The notes under the pieces: model-generated
What the model was told of the DNA's origin: nothing
Databases searched by the model: none
The model's input: the letters and a program-made list of their open reading frames with translations, nothing else
Translations under genes and position numbers: made by a program
Shown: positions 10,803 through 23,640 of the stretch, piece by piece
How positions within the stretch are numbered: position 1 is the first letter of the stretch
How the letters are laid out: each line of letters starts with the position of its first letter
DNA from: Hoplostethus atlanticus
Lineage: Eukaryota > Chordata > Actinopteri > Trachichthyiformes > Trachichthyidae
DNA: 64,000 nt
Assembly: GCA_034670405.1 (NCBI GenBank)
Contig: JAXDDX010000119.1
Coordinates: 1,460,097 to 1,524,096, forward strand
Direction of reading: 5' to 3'

Positions 10803-13800
10803 ACACTGCTTCAAAATAAAAGCAGGATATAAAAGTCAAGTTTATGTTGCATCATCTATACACCTAATCTAAGACTGGGGCTTTAGACTGAAGACAAATC
10901 TCCTGAAGACAAAATGGCTCTGCTGCATGTTTCGTTTCCATGTATTCCTCCCACTGAACGGAGCTGCTGTGGATGTGGTCAGTCGATGAACCGATCGGAT
11001 CCGAGCAGGGAAGCTTTAATGGAAAGAACAGGTGACCTCGGAGATTCACCATGTCAATACTTCAAAAGACAATTAGGGCGGCTAAAACAATGGGCTCTTT
11101 GTAGCGCTGCCTTACTTTCCTCCAGACTTTTTTCGGATCCGATTTTTGGCCTCCGTGTGAAATAACAGCAGACGTCAAGAGTGAAGAGGTGTTTCCGTGT
11201 TACATCACGGCGTGCTGGAATTGGGCAAACAGCAGTAGACAGAGATGCTGAGAGACAGGCGAGGATAACGCACGTCCAAAAAGCACCGAGGGAATAATAA
11301 CAGCGAGGGTTGTCATCACTCTTTGTGACTGGAAGAAGTTAAAATCCCGTATATCCGATATATGCCTCTGTGGCCTACTTGAAATCTTTTGCTCACATTT
11401 GAGAATAATCTTTATTTTTCTCTATTTTTATTGGTGATCATTGAGAAAACAGCTGTTACTCAATATGCATGAAAGCCCTAGGGTGCTACTTTAGAGGCTC
11501 CTACATTCGGCGGGTGAATAGCCAGCTGACATTAGCTTGTTTGGGAAAATGTTCAGTGCAATCAAGTATGGACATTTAAGCAGTAATGTGATTACATTAC
11601 GGAGGCTTACGGGGCTTTAATTGTGGAAAATGTCAATCGATGTAAATCTTGGGGCACTGGGGCTCAGGTTTATTTGGATGGTTTGTGATTGATGCTCTTT
11701 TAAAAGCTTCAGCATGTCGAGCGAGATATCTACGTATGTGCGTTGAGCAAACCGCGTGGCGTTGTGTACCGCGAGCCTTTACTCTGAAAATCAGTAGGCT
11801 TAGTAGATCTTAATCGCCTCCCCTGTTGTTTGTAATCCCCCGTGTTATGGCATCCAGTTTGTCTGAGTTGGAGCACACATTGGGAATCATTGTAGTGGAG
11901 GAGAAATTTGTCAACGTGCACTTTTTCTTGCCCCCCCACCCCCCTGCCAGGCTGACAGCTCCCCTGAGTTCCCAGCACTCGCTAGGGGGGAGAAGTTATA
12001 ACGGCCATGTGGGACAATTTTAGATGAAACACCTCTTTGCCTACTAGGCCCGTAGTTGTTAAACCCCCTCTTTACGCCCGATCCTACCACCCTTCTTAGC
12101 TCCCTACTGGTCAGCCATTAAGGGTCGGAGGGCTTTGGGGGAAATCTAGCGCTGGAAAATGACGGTGAGGCAGCTGTGGCAACCAGCTGTACGTGTTCTC
12201 TTTTATCTCATCCAAGCGCCTGCTGTTTGCAGAGCATGGGGCCACTTCTAGGAGGCCTAGGGGGCCAAGAGAAAGTGGTAATAACCAGCTACCTGTAGGT
12301 ATTAGCGCTTAATAGTCACTTTATCTAAAGCTTAATTTAAAATGTGTTGAGTGAGCGTGCACTGCATGCTGCGCTATCGCTATTGAAGTATACATTGCAG
12401 ATGTTTCCCCAATTTTGCACCTACTCGGTGCCACTCGCAACACACCGATGCGAAACAAAGATCGGTTTGTTGCTGCTTTTGTAAACATTGCGAAACCCTT
12501 CGGCGACTTTGTCAGAGCTGTGTTTAGAGCGATAATGACAGATTAACACCCTAATCATCATTTGATGACGCTGACGGATTTACAGTCCTTTTTTCCCCCA
12601 TTAGGAACCAGCCCTCTGTAAACACCACGCTGCGACCTGTGCACTTTCCTTCCCAGCAAGAGCAAAGGGCTCGAAGACACTTCGTCATAACCAGTGCTTA
12701 TCTTCTTGCCTCGCAGCGAGGCTTTGGAGAGGTGGTGTTTACACTGGAAAATAGTTTCTCCTCTGAGCGCCTAACCTAACAAGAGGTTTAAGGCGATCCT
12801 TAAGTAATGAAAACAGCAAAAAAAGAAAAAAAAGAAAAAAAGAAAAATAACAGTGATAATGAAAAGGCCCACTGAGGTTCACATTAAGTAAAAAGAGCGT
12901 GCTCGGAGTCCTCAATGTAAAGCTGCCACACACACGTGGCTTAAGGTAATCTCCTGTAAATGGAGAAGGGTTTTGTGCTGTCAGAAAATGGAAATAATGG
13001 CTTGATGTTTCAACAAAGTAAAACCAATCTACATGGAAAGATGTCTACTGTGTTTTCCGTGCATAGATATATCATTTGATGCAATTTAAGTACCCTTTTT
13101 TTTTTAGCATTGTTGTGCCAAAAATGTCCCCCTTCAAAAATGTTTCCCTTGGCGGTGTTTCTTCAAGCCAGGGAAGAAAATAACAATCATTTGAATTGTT
13201 TGTTGAATTGTTTTTTGACTTTTGACATGGCAGAACTTTGAACGCTTGTTTGTGATATTATCCTTTCTAAAAGAACGTCGTCAGGCTATTCATTATTATT
13301 ATCATTATTATTTACTAAGCGCCTTTCCCCCATGATCATTCCCTTGTGCAGTTGCAAAAAAAACGACAATGCAAAAGGAAAACACTGCTGGGGGGTCGCA
13401 AAGTTTGGCACTGTGAGCAAATTTTGGAACTGTGTCTGGACAAACTGTGTCTTTGCAACAAAACAGGTGTTCCGCCTCCCACCTGTTTTCCGCTCAGGCC
13501 ATTTACAAATGCATGCATCCCCGTGCAGAAATGGGCCGCAGTTGAAGGATACATGTTTGCTTTGGGCTTAAAATCGGAGTTCGTCTGTCAGGAAAAAATT
13601 CCATTGGCGGATGATCGGATTTTCCAGAATGAGGGTGGGGAGGAGGGGAGCCGTTGGATTGATCCTGGCCTCGGGGAGAATCTGCCTCCTCCAGTCTGTC
13701 TTGGTGGATAGCCCACCCTTGCTACAGTGTATCTGGTGGTGGTGACTGCACCGCAGCCTGGATCTCATCTCCCTCCATCCACCTCAGCGACACTTCTCAC

Positions 13801-16308
13801 TGTCACGGAAACCAGAGCCTAATAGCTCACACATGCCACTCATTACGGCAGACAGTGATGATCCCCTGATGATCCCCCACTCTCTCTCTTTTGATTTCTT
13901 TCTTTGCCTCCGCGTATTTCTCTCTCTCTCTCTTTTCACAAGTTTACCGCCTCAACGGAGTTCAGTATTCAGACACGTTAATGACACAGTGCGGTTTAAT
14001 TAAGGACTGTTTGTATTAGTGGATATTTACGACCGCGTCCCATAGAGTACAGAGGTCCTGCCCTATAGCTGTGGTTTCAGAGAGCGCTCTTTTGATTTAT
14101 TTCTGGAATACAGAACTCATTAAGGCTGGGTCCAAACGGTACCGCACATTCAATCTGTCTGAAAATCTATTAGTACATCCAGAATGTCACTCATTTTGTA
14201 GCTGTTGAAACCATAGTTAGGTCTAACAGCTAGTATGTTTGGTCTGTAATTCCCTTTTGTAGCTCTCTGTATTGTTCCTGGTCTACTAAGAGTTTTTATG
14301 GAATTTCTTTGCTAAAAAAAGAATGGTAAATACACCTGATAGAATTTTTTGTTTTTGTTTTGCTTGTTATAAAATCTGATGAAATCTGATTTCATAAAAA
14401 CTTTGTCAGTCAGTCTCACATTCAATGTCTGTGGATTAGCACTGCACATTGACATCAGAGTCTATCGCTGCATTCATGTCATATGGGAATAATCGTCGGA
14501 ACGACTCGACGGTTAAAAGCAATGACTTGGAAAGGTTCACATGCTTTATAGTTTACTGTTTGAAGCTGTCAAGACGCCATGATTGCAATTTTCTGCAGAC
14601 TTTATTTGCTCCTGATCAGCTTTTTCACTCTGAACACAAATGCAGTTAGTCAGTCATAGATTTAAGTTCATTGCAATGTCAACCACAATAAATAAAGCAA
14701 GTTGTTGTGTCCTGGCATTGCACTTTAAGAGCTGTGATCACAAAATGACTTGATATGACATGAACATATCATTCATATACTTGACTACATTCTTTTCCAG
14801 TAGAAAGATTGAATCTACCATCTTTCCCATATGACCTGAATGTAGCATACTCTGATACTAGAATCTGACAGGAAAGGGCCTCAGAGGGCCCTACCTGTAT
14901 GACAGTGGCGTTGTCTAGCCAGACATACTACATCCTTGCTGCTGAAGGAGTGGATATAAAGGAAACGGAGCTGGTGGGAGCTGGAGATAGTGGAGTTAGT
15001 TGGTTGAGTTAAACCTCAGTGGGCGGAGCCAGAGAACCACTGGCTAAGTAACGTTAGACTGAAGCCCAGTGAAAAAGGTGGCTAGTACTATGAAGTCTAG
15101 TGCTCTTGCTACTAACTGAAAAATGCAATCGAGCCATACTAAGTTAGTTAGTTAGCCTGCTGACCTTCCCAGACCATGAATGCCATGCTCCTGAACAAAT
15201 GGTATTGATGGCTGGAGGATATTAGCTTTAGTAGATAAGTGGGGAGTCAGTATAACTGGGCGTTGGAGCATTGCAGGTGTTAGTTTTTCACTTCCTTAGG
15301 GGTAGACCAAGGATGCTTGTCTGCAGATAACTAGGAATACATGCGAGTGCCCTCTGCCCTGCAAAACCAAGCCCATTTCTCAACTCCTCACCCCCTCAAA
15401 ACAGATACTCAAAACAGATATCCATCTTGTAGAAAATGCAGAAAATCACCCCCTAGTAGCCATCTTTAGACTCTCTGCATGACAGACAGCTGATAACCAG
15501 TCTTGACAGCTTTTGGAAAAACAACCCCTCCAGAAACAAACCTGCATCACCACTGTGGCAAATTCCTCCAGCTGCAGTTCTGATCCCCCGGGGTATCTGT
15601 GGAGGCAGTGACCGAGGGAACAGTATCCCCCTTGTTCGATATCATCCCTCTATCCTGCTTGGATCTGCCGCTGTTTTCCTTTCAGATCCATTAATCATAG
15701 CGGGGTTGCAGCATTTCAACACATGACCCCACACTCACCTCAGCACACACATGTACAGACACATGCTATATTTCTGGAATGAATCTACCGACAGCTGATG
15801 TTTTGTTTCAATACTTAATATTTCCCATATCCCAAAAAAATTCCACCTAGAATGAAAAGTAATCAGTGTTTACCCCTGAATCTTATTCTTGTCAGGGGGG
15901 AAAAGCCTCTGAAACAGCATTTAGATCATCATGGGACACTACAACTTGGGCTTGGGCTTCCCATAGACAGCATCATGTCCATAATATGGATAGGTGGCTT
16001 TTATGATGGGCAACACTGATTGGACCATATCCAATTTTTAATAAAAAGCTGATATATTGGTCTAACTCTAACATGTGCACATACACACACGCATACAAGA
16101 AAGGAGAGGGGCAAGGACTCAAATTGTGATTAGTGCTATATGTATCATAAGAAGAGAGCCGTGTTGGGCATGGTACTCAATAAAGTAATATATTACTCAT
16201 TACTCGCTACCCATTTCAAAGTTAATTGCTTGTTACACTAGCAGTACTTTGTCACTCATCCTCTTTTTTCTTCAACCATCAGGACAACTTGATCGCCTCA
16301 CCTGTGTG
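10803..16308. other. Long non-coding stretch without recognised elements
   Basis: About 5.5 kb in which I find no transposon, RNA gene or protein domain. Low-complexity parts are an A/G-rich tract at about 12816-12847, an ATT-type run near 13293-13313 and short TC runs near 13918-13935. The segment 11700-12600 has few simple repeats and balanced composition, the sort of place where conserved non-coding elements occur, but I cannot show conservation from one sequence. Confidence 0.4.
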
Positions 16309-16404
16309 TGTCTACTTGAACGATCGGGGAATCCATTTGTATTCCCCGATTGTTGAAGTAGAACGAGCAACGCCATTTGGATTCCCCGATCGTTCAAGTA
16401 GACA
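16309..16404. repeat. Perfect 27-bp inverted repeat with a third, direct arm
   Basis: The arms at 16309-16335 and 16378-16404 are exact reverse complements (27 of 27) around a 42-bp spacer. The spacer holds a third, near-identical arm at 16341-16362, in the same direction as the right arm and with two mismatches. The right half is thus a tandem duplication of about 40 bp, each unit starting CCATTTG. All arms contain CCCCGAT. The origin is unknown. Confidence 0.9.
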
Positions 16405-16727
16405 GGTCAACTTTCCCACCATTTCTCATCTAGGCTAGCTCAGCGTGAAAGGATGATGACTAATTATGACGGTGGGGGTGGAATAACAAAAGGACCGACT
16501 CAGCTTTTGATCGGTAACTGCAGTGACACAGCGGTAAATAAAAAGGTGACCTCTAGTCAGTGATCATCATAAGGCAAACAACCACAAACAGAAATACAAA
16601 TCAATTATATTTTCAAAAAAGCATCAATTTATGTTTTTTGTTCTTATATAAGTTACATCACTTTAATAGGCTACTGTGCACTATGATGTACAGGACACTA
16701 TTAATATATAACATAAAGCAGTGGTTT

Positions 16728-16875
16728 TCAATCCAGTCCTCAAGGCAGCCTTACTCAAGCACACCTGAACCAATTAGAGGCTTCAGCTTTTCATTATACC
16801 TTAATTGGTTCAGGTGTGCCTGAGTAAGGCTGGAGCTAAAACCTCCAGGACAGGGGTCCTTGAGGACTGGATTGA
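16728..16875. mobile_element. Foldback miniature element
   Basis: Two nested pairs of inverted repeats: an outer pair at 16728-16745 and 16858-16875 (18 of 18 complementary), and an inner pair at 16747-16776 and 16802-16831 (29 of 30). The right side carries about 26 extra bases between its inner and outer arms. There is no coding sequence. The layout resembles hairpin-forming fish miniature elements such as Angel-type foldbacks; the exact family is a guess. Confidence 0.7.
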
Positions 16876-18400
16876 GAAGACTATCAAAATCTGACAAAAC
16901 TCTTTTCTGCAAATAAAAATCTGGCTAAAGGGATTCTATGTGGCTTCACCTTTCACTTCATCCCTGGGAGTCTAATATATTTACTGAAATTGACATAGTC
17001 ATTTGTTACACTGCACGTTAGAGTAGGGATACTTCGTGACCTCCACAAAGCTGTTTGTTTGCAGCATTCTGGTGATTTCTAATGCATAGGTCTTTAAACG
17101 GGGTCACTGTTTCCCGGCAACGGCTTCTTCTGCATCCAGAACACCGTGCCTGTAAGCCGGCGGTGGGTCTGACAGCAAGGCGGTCATGACTAATGAGACT
17201 AGATGCATGGGCGAGCATCACCTGGGGCCAGCAGAGTTAATCACGCACAGGCAGAACGGCTAATAAACTCTCAGCTGGAAGGATTCTCACTTTATCAATG
17301 ACACTCGGAGCGAGTCGCTCCCTCGACTGAGAGGGAGTGTTTGATTGAACAATGCACACATTATTAAACGCCTTTGGCCTTTTGGTAGGGACAAAGACAA
17401 CCACAGTGGCGGCGATGTCCGGCTGGCACCCCCGTCCATCTGAGGTCATCTTCTAAATTCCCCCCGTACTGAACCGGAACACTGTCCGAGGCTCGCAGAG
17501 AAAACGAGACTGAGTCTGTCCGCCAATAAACCAGTAAAGTTTGTACAGCCGTGATACGGATCATCGACTTTGAAGAAAATGTCCGATTTTTTTTTCCCCT
17601 CCTCCTCCTGCGGTGCACAGGCTGCTCTCGAGATGTGGACGGGCTTGCGTTTTCCCAAAGACTTTTCCCCATCACACCCCTAATTAGGTAGGAACTTTCC
17701 ATGCTCATAAACGCCAGTGCGACCATCAAAAGAGGAATGCTCGGAAACAGAGGGGATAGCTCCAGGAATCACAATCTGACGGAAGCCTCACGGATTACTA
17801 TTTACAGTGTCACAGGGCTGGGAAGCCGAGGAGGAGTGGAAAAATGAGTTTTTGAGCAATGGATTATTTCTTGGAATGTCTGGCCAGACCACTGGTGGGT
17901 GGTGACATATAGTAGCTAACCCTAAACATCACATGTCATAACTCTTGGTGACATATACAGCCACCGCCAACAACTATGCATTTTCATATCGGGGCTTTTG
18001 AATTTGGTTGGCCACTTTTGAAGACGAGGAGAGTCTGATGCACATACCTACGGGAGGTGTAAAGGTTTAGGTACAGCGGTGTCGAGGTTTCGCTGATGTC
18101 TGGAGAGTTAGAGGCATGTAAAGGATGAAGCGAGGAGAGGAGGTCTATGCTTTGACTCCCCAAACCAAGATCAGGGGACAGGTTGCGATCAGTGTGATGT
18201 GAGCCCACCTAGCACTGTGAGCCTGGAAACAAGGGTAATGAAGTGGGTCAGATGTCTTGCTTTCCCTCTGCTCACTGTAATTTCACTACAATGAAATTGG
18301 TTAGTCCTTCACTTCACTTCACTTCCACTGCGTTAACACATTTTCAGGATGATGCGTTCACTGTTGCCTTGCTTTTTCCAACATTTATTCATCCAGGGAA
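16876..18400. other. No gene recognised
   Basis: No recognisable feature. Several reading frames of 70-120 codons overlap on the minus strand at 17237-17729, but none shows a known domain and they compete with each other. Confidence 0.4.
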
Positions 18401-18404
18401 ATAC

Positions 18405-18500
18405 AACGGCGCATGCCCAGTACAACCACGGTCTTCTACTGTTGGACATATGACCTTCAGGTTACAAGCCCACTTCTCGAACCTCTAGGCTGCTGCCACC
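18405..18500 (-). mobile_element. Possible tRNA-like SINE head
   Basis: Read on the minus strand, the phrases CCTAGAGGTTCGAGAAGTGG and CTTGTAACCTGAAGGTCATA resemble the head of a fish tRNA-derived SINE (CCTAGTGGTTAGAGAAG... GTAACC..AAGGTC). The B box is badly degraded. No body or tail can be assigned. Confidence 0.35.
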
Positions 18501-19857
18501 CTCGTCCCTCTCCTTCCTTGGTACAACCATTACTTCTCCACCTTCTGAGTATTGACTTTCAACTGTTAGCCACTGGCCATCTTAACACTGCGATAGTGTT
18601 GCTGGCTACTACCAGCCTCCTCTCTCAAACTGCTCTTGTGCGTATTAGTAGTGTATTAGCAGTAGGACACGGCCCAGGACAGATTAACCCTGTAGTGCTC
18701 ACAATAACTTCATCGAGACAGGTACATCTCTCCACTAACAGGCTAGGCTATGTGTAAGCCCTGTAAACCTCATTAGCCTACCTTTGTACCTTTGACCTTT
18801 GATTTCTTAAAGTTCTTCTGGTTATAGTTCTTCCTCTCCAAACCAAACCCCACTCTATATATATTCTTCACTTGCAGATACAGACTCAGAAGCAAGGCCC
18901 TCCTACACACACACACACACACACACACATGCAATCCTATTACATAGAGACCTCCCGGCAGACACTGTTCAACTCCATATATACCATAAATATCTGCAAA
19001 TTTTGGTCTTTAGTTTACAGTATTGCTAGTTTACAGTGTCACCGGGTTGTTTTTCTGACAGTACATGATGTATTTACTACCAGTTCCTTATGAAGTCCTT
19101 ATGATGTTGAAATGCACAGTGCTTATGTAATAGCGCGACGTGCAAAGGCTTGCACGGTGCTTTACAGTGAGAGAGGACATCCGTCTGTTTGCATCTTGCA
19201 TAAACTCGCTCTGAGCCATGAAGGCAGGTAGTCCAGATGTAGACATCTACTGCACAGCCATATCCTGCACTTGCACAGCATGCAATACTGAGAAACGGAT
19301 GACGGCATAGGTTTTTTTTAATCTTTGAAATATACACTTGACCCCACTTTAAAGCCTGAAAATGCATGTACTTTTCTAATTTACGATTCACCTCCGTTCA
19401 ACGGCCCTTTCATTAACATTCCTCGGATCTATGAGCTGTGCTTGAGCCGAAGCTGGAACTGTTTCCTGTACGTAGGCAGATGGGGGCAGACTCCATATGG
19501 CTGCCATAAGGAGAGCAGCGCAGACATTACATGGGAGGAGGAGGAGGAGGCTATGATCCTCCTCTTCCATGCACTTAGCACTGCTTTATTTCCCCTTGTT
19601 GGTCTCTGTCTTTGCTGCTCTATGTCATCGCATGTGTCTATCTTACCTCCTCTCATTATCTACTACATTATGAGTGTGGGTTTCATATGGGAATTATTTC
19701 TAGACAGATGTGGCCTGATCTGAGGGGGGGTGTCGTGTCATGGTGGTGCAACAGTGGCGCTGTCGCACTTCTTCTACATCCACAATGAGGAAAATGACCC
19801 ACTTAGCGCCACAGATCGCTCTGTTTCTGATAGACAGTCAAATTAATGACAGACACA
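18501..19857. other. No gene recognised
   Basis: Apart from the CA repeat at 18905, nothing is recognised. An open frame of 132 codons at 19325-19723 (plus) is overlapped by antisense frames and has no recognisable domain. Confidence 0.4.
18905..18929. repeat. (AC)n microsatellite, 12 units
   Basis: Uninterrupted dinucleotide run, read directly. Confidence 0.95.
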
Positions 19858-20020
19858 ATAATCAATTATCAATGAATTATGACAAGTAAGATGTTTACAG
19901 AATACAATCAGAACAAAGCACAAAAAAACAGAGTAACAGATAGAAGAGGACTGAAAGGACTTAACAGAGAGGAGTACACAGCAAGCTTACATAATCTGCC
20001 CAACCTGGCCGGCAAGGAAA
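19858..20020 (-). mobile_element. LINE 3' untranslated region, copy C
   Basis: Matches copies A (1545-1850) and B (5540-5890) over TCAATTATCAATGAATTATG-like, TTTACAGAATACAATCAGAA and GAAGAGGACTGAAAGGACTT blocks, with the same order and orientation. Similarity stops at about 20020. The minus orientation is inferred from copy B. Confidence 0.6.
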
Positions 20021-20072
20021 TACTCCTATATTTTTTATGTTGCGAGTTGAACGAGAGGGCAGGATCAAACAC

Positions 20073-20117
20073 AACCCCTGGACTCTTAACCCCTGGACTC
20101 TTAACCCCTGGACGCTT
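20073..20117. repeat. 15-bp tandem repeat, three units
   Basis: Three head-to-tail units of AACCCCTGGACTCTT (20073, 20088 and 20103); the third has one change. It lies just past the LINE copy C segment. Confidence 0.93.
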
Positions 20118-21003
20118 CAGGGTAATATCTGTGAAGAGACAACTCTGTCCCTTTGGGCCAAACAATTAACTTCTCTACATTCAAGAGTAAATAATTTAGT
20201 GACACCCAATTTTTGTAGCAGCTGCTTTTCTTTCGAAGACTTTGGAGAAAAACAGAAGATTCAAGATTGGCCTGTAATCATTAAGGACATTGGGATAGAG
20301 ATTTTTAAGCAGGGGTTTGCTTTACAGGCAGATACCAGTAGAAAGTGAGGTGTTGACGATACTAAGCACTGGGGGGTCCTAATAATGGAAGGAGTTGTTT
20401 AATAAAACTAGCAGAGAGAGGGTCAAACAACCAGGTAGTAGCTTTTGAGGCAAGCGCTGATTTGGAGAAGGCTTCCAAGAAGACAGAGAGAGCAAGCAGG
20501 TGGCCTCCTGAGCACCAGAAGGGTGTTCCAGTAAGGCATCAGAGCCCACTTCTGATATAGTACTAGTGATCTCAGCCCAAAGTAGATCATGCTAAGATTA
20601 GCCTGTATGTCGGGTGCTCTGGCCCCAGCGATACAATGAATCATGGCTGGCCTAGCTAGCCTGATGTGTCGGGTGATGGGGAGGAGGGAGGACCGGGAAG
20701 TTCCCTGGAACCATGTGTTCCCATGTTCATTTATTTGCTCCCTGCTGCTGGTCTCTGCTAGCCATTGTGGGGTGAACTGAAAAAGAGAATATCTTATACA
20801 GGGCAGCATTGTTAGCAACTCTCATGGGCAGTAGTACCCAGGGAAGTAACTCCTTACTGGGAGCATTGCCTACAGTGTCTACATTAACCATGAAGTCATG
20901 TATCCAAACCTCTGTCTTGGCTGCTGACTGATGGATTATAAGTTGCAATCACTGCAAATGGCATTTATGACCTACATTCATGAAACGTGTGAGTTTGCTG
21001 TTT
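20118..21003. other. No gene recognised
   Basis: No exon or RNA gene recognised. The 20150-20480 part has the look of decayed retroelement DNA following copy C, but I cannot read protein blocks in it. Confidence 0.35.
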
Positions 21004-21487
21004 TTAAAGGTGCTACATGTAGCATTTTTAAATATCAATATATCAAATGAATTGAGACACCTTGGTATCATTACCGTAAACAAACAAGACCATGGTCGAG
21101 AAGATTGGTAGCCTCTAGCTCAGGCCAGTGGTATTGCTAGTGCTAGTGTGATGTGAAGATAGTGAAGATAACAAACATGTTGGAAGTGATTTTCCGTCAG
21201 GCTTTTGCTCCTTCCACCACCGGCCATTGCATGAACCACTGAAAGCTTTAGCACTATTTGTGCTGGAAGAACAGCATCCTCTTCCTGTTTCGTGCTGTGA
21301 AGCAACACAGCAGCTTTCCCATCAAATCTGACTAGCTGTATGAATGTAGTGCAGTGTAGAGGCTGGTAGAGGCTGCCAATCTTCTTGTTAATGGTCTCAT
21401 TTGTTTACAGTAATTATACTAATGTCTGAAAATTCATGTGGTGGTAATGATTTATTCATGGTAAAATACTACATTTGGCACCTTTAA
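21004..21487. mobile_element. TTAA-flanked foldback miniature element
   Basis: The element runs 21008-21483 and is flanked by TTAA at 21004-21007 and 21484-21487, the target duplication of piggyBac and Kolobok-type transposons. The ends are inverted repeats: AGGTGCTACATGTAGC at the left, AGGTGCCAAATGTAGT read inward from the right. Further in, ATTACCGTAAACAAACAAGA... is mirrored by ATTACTGTAAACAAATGAGA... and by an AGAAGATTGG(T/C)AGCCTCTA block, so the arms are over 100 bp. There is no coding sequence. It depends on an autonomous relative elsewhere. Confidence 0.8.
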
Positions 21488-22059
21488 GGGAAGACTGACC
21501 AGGCATGTTCTTACCTTATCAACAGAGAAAGACAAACATCTCAGGACTTGCGTCTCATGTCAGTCCCATTCTGAGACTCATCAACAACAACTCAACCTCA
21601 GCACTGACAGATCAAACTGATGTGACTCTTATCTGTCAGACCACAGGACGAGACTCGTAGGAGAGTTACCTGAGGTGATCCTGTCGGTGTACCCAGCTAT
21701 ACCCACACCTTTTTGCTATTTACTGTAATGTAATTTCTGCGAGAAGCCTCAAATGACTTTCACTTGTGCTCTTCTTTTCACTGCACTACACGGACAGGGT
21801 ACATGTGGTTCCAGAGGCATACACGGTTATGAATACAGTATGAGTGTCGTGTTTGAAAAGCTTTCTTCAATATAGTGTACACAAGTATAAACAAACAGAA
21901 ATAACTAAACTATCTGGCATCCTGGTTAGTTAACATCCAGTTGTTGAGTTTGGTAAAATACAGCTAGCTGTGCATTATGGGAAAAGCACTGTTGACCTTT
22001 GAAATACCAGCAGCTTTACATTGGTTATTTCTTAGCTTTAGAATTGATTGACTTGACTT

Positions 22060-22290
22060 TAAGAAGTCTAGATTAAAAAACAGGCAATCAGTTCTTTACC
22101 GTCAAGGCTCCTAGACTTTGGATCTCTATCATCTTTTAAACCACTTCTGAAAACTCTAGATTGCTTTTGCTGTCAATTATATGTTTTTGTTTTTCTTACT
22201 CCTTTATAAAAGGCTTTGTAACTGTGTTTTGAAATGTGCTAAATATTAATGTTAAATGTTAAATAAAGATTATATATTTTTTTATTTATA
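22060..22290 (+). pseudogene. LINE 3' end remnant
   Basis: One frame reads a motif like APRLW, the conserved APRLWNSLP block near the C-terminus of fish L2/CR1-type LINE ORF2 proteins. About 100 bases later comes a 3' end resembling GGCTTTGTAACTGTGTTTTG and AATAAAGATTATAT. There are several stops and nothing of the polymerase core. The orientation follows from both parts. Confidence 0.5.
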
Positions 22291-23384
22291 TATATCCCAA
22301 TTGCTTGGGTAAAACTACCCATTGTATAAGAGGCATAAACTACTATGGCCACTCAGGAACTTTCTGAAAAAGCATTAAAAAACAAGTTCTTCCTCCTTTT
22401 ACTCTGATAACATTAGAATAAGAGGCTTATCTGCTGTCTTTCATAGCTATTTCTCAGACCACAGAGCTGAGCTTTTGTACCATATTACTATTGAACTCTA
22501 TGCCAAATCAAGAGAACCTTGGTTTCACTCTATATCTTTAGATTTAGGTCACATCAAGAAATACGTTTAAACCTAACTGGCAGCCTAGGTGGCCTCATTT
22601 CATACATTTCCCTTGATCCTGAACCAGAGAACACACTTTTTGCTACAGTGCACAGGAAAAGTCACACACCACAGTGTCACTCATGTTACATACGAGGATA
22701 AGCCTGCCGGGTGTTTTTTTTCACACTTCAAGGCAATTCAGCCGAGAGGCTTTCCTCGCGTTTTCCTTGATTAAGCATGGCTCACCGAGAATGGTGCTAA
22801 AGCATGACGGTGTACATTCAGCAAAGAGCTATACAGGTGTTGCGATAGGGATGATATATCTGTTGGACGCTTTCCCTACCTCAGAGGGCAAGTCGGGCCT
22901 TGAGCGTAAAAGAAAAAAGATGGAGAGGTGGTAGTAGGGATGCCACAATAGTCTCCTGAGCATCCTTTCAAAGACACTTTTGGCTGCTTTTTTCTTTTAC
23001 AGACAAACATAAAGTCACACAGTTTGCACAAGCCAACACAAAATGCCCACAAAATACATGCTTGCAGTCTGAGCCCTTTTATTTACTGCTTTGGCACCAC
23101 ACCACAGGGCATGGGATATATTATGGTGGAAAATTCCTGGTCCTGATTTCCTGGATTAATACGGACCGAATATAAAGTGTCAGCTTCGATTTTAGTATTT
23201 ACGCAAAAACGAAAAGGGGAATTCAGCCACAGTCACAGTAACTAGTGTTGAGTCAGAGTATGGAGAGGCATGACATGCTCATGAAATGGTTTTGGCTTTC
23301 ACTGGCTGTTGTTAAGGCTATTTGTACCATGGCAGGCCAAAATGAGGGTATGATGAAGTTATGAGAGTGACATTTTTAAATGGA
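22291..23384. other. No gene recognised
   Basis: No feature recognised in this stretch. Confidence 0.4.
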
Positions 23385-23640
23385 TAAATGTCAGTTTTCC
23401 TTCTCTGCATCACTGATTGATATAACACAACAGTGATCCAACCTCTAGCCAGTTTATGAAAGCTTTTACATTTGCTTTTCTAAACACCTAGCATCAGGGA
23501 CGTCTGTCCTGGGAAAAATCCTATGGAGACAGGAAGCGATGCGTGTTACATTTCCAGTTTGTTTGGAATAAACAGAAGAAGAACTAGGTAGTTAGCATGA
23601 GCAGCTGAACAGACAAAGAAAAGAGCTGATTTTTTTTATC
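23385..23640 (+). repeat. Unnamed dispersed family X, copy 2
   Basis: The first part matches 10310-10490 (CTGATTGATATAA and AAACACCTAG blocks). The second part matches 34683-34770 almost exactly (GTTTGGAATAAACAGAAGAA, then AGTTAGCATGAGCAGC). It therefore joins the halves seen separately in other copies and shows they are one family. The ATG seen in copy 3 is lost here through a short deletion. Confidence 0.65.

Noticed and set aside
16309..16404. CRISPR-like array because of three similar arms
   Set aside because: Arms are inverted as well as direct, there is no regular spacer, and the organism is a vertebrate.
20423..20818. 131-codon open frame on the minus strand
   Set aside because: No domain recognised; it lies in DNA that looks like decayed repeat and overlaps another frame.
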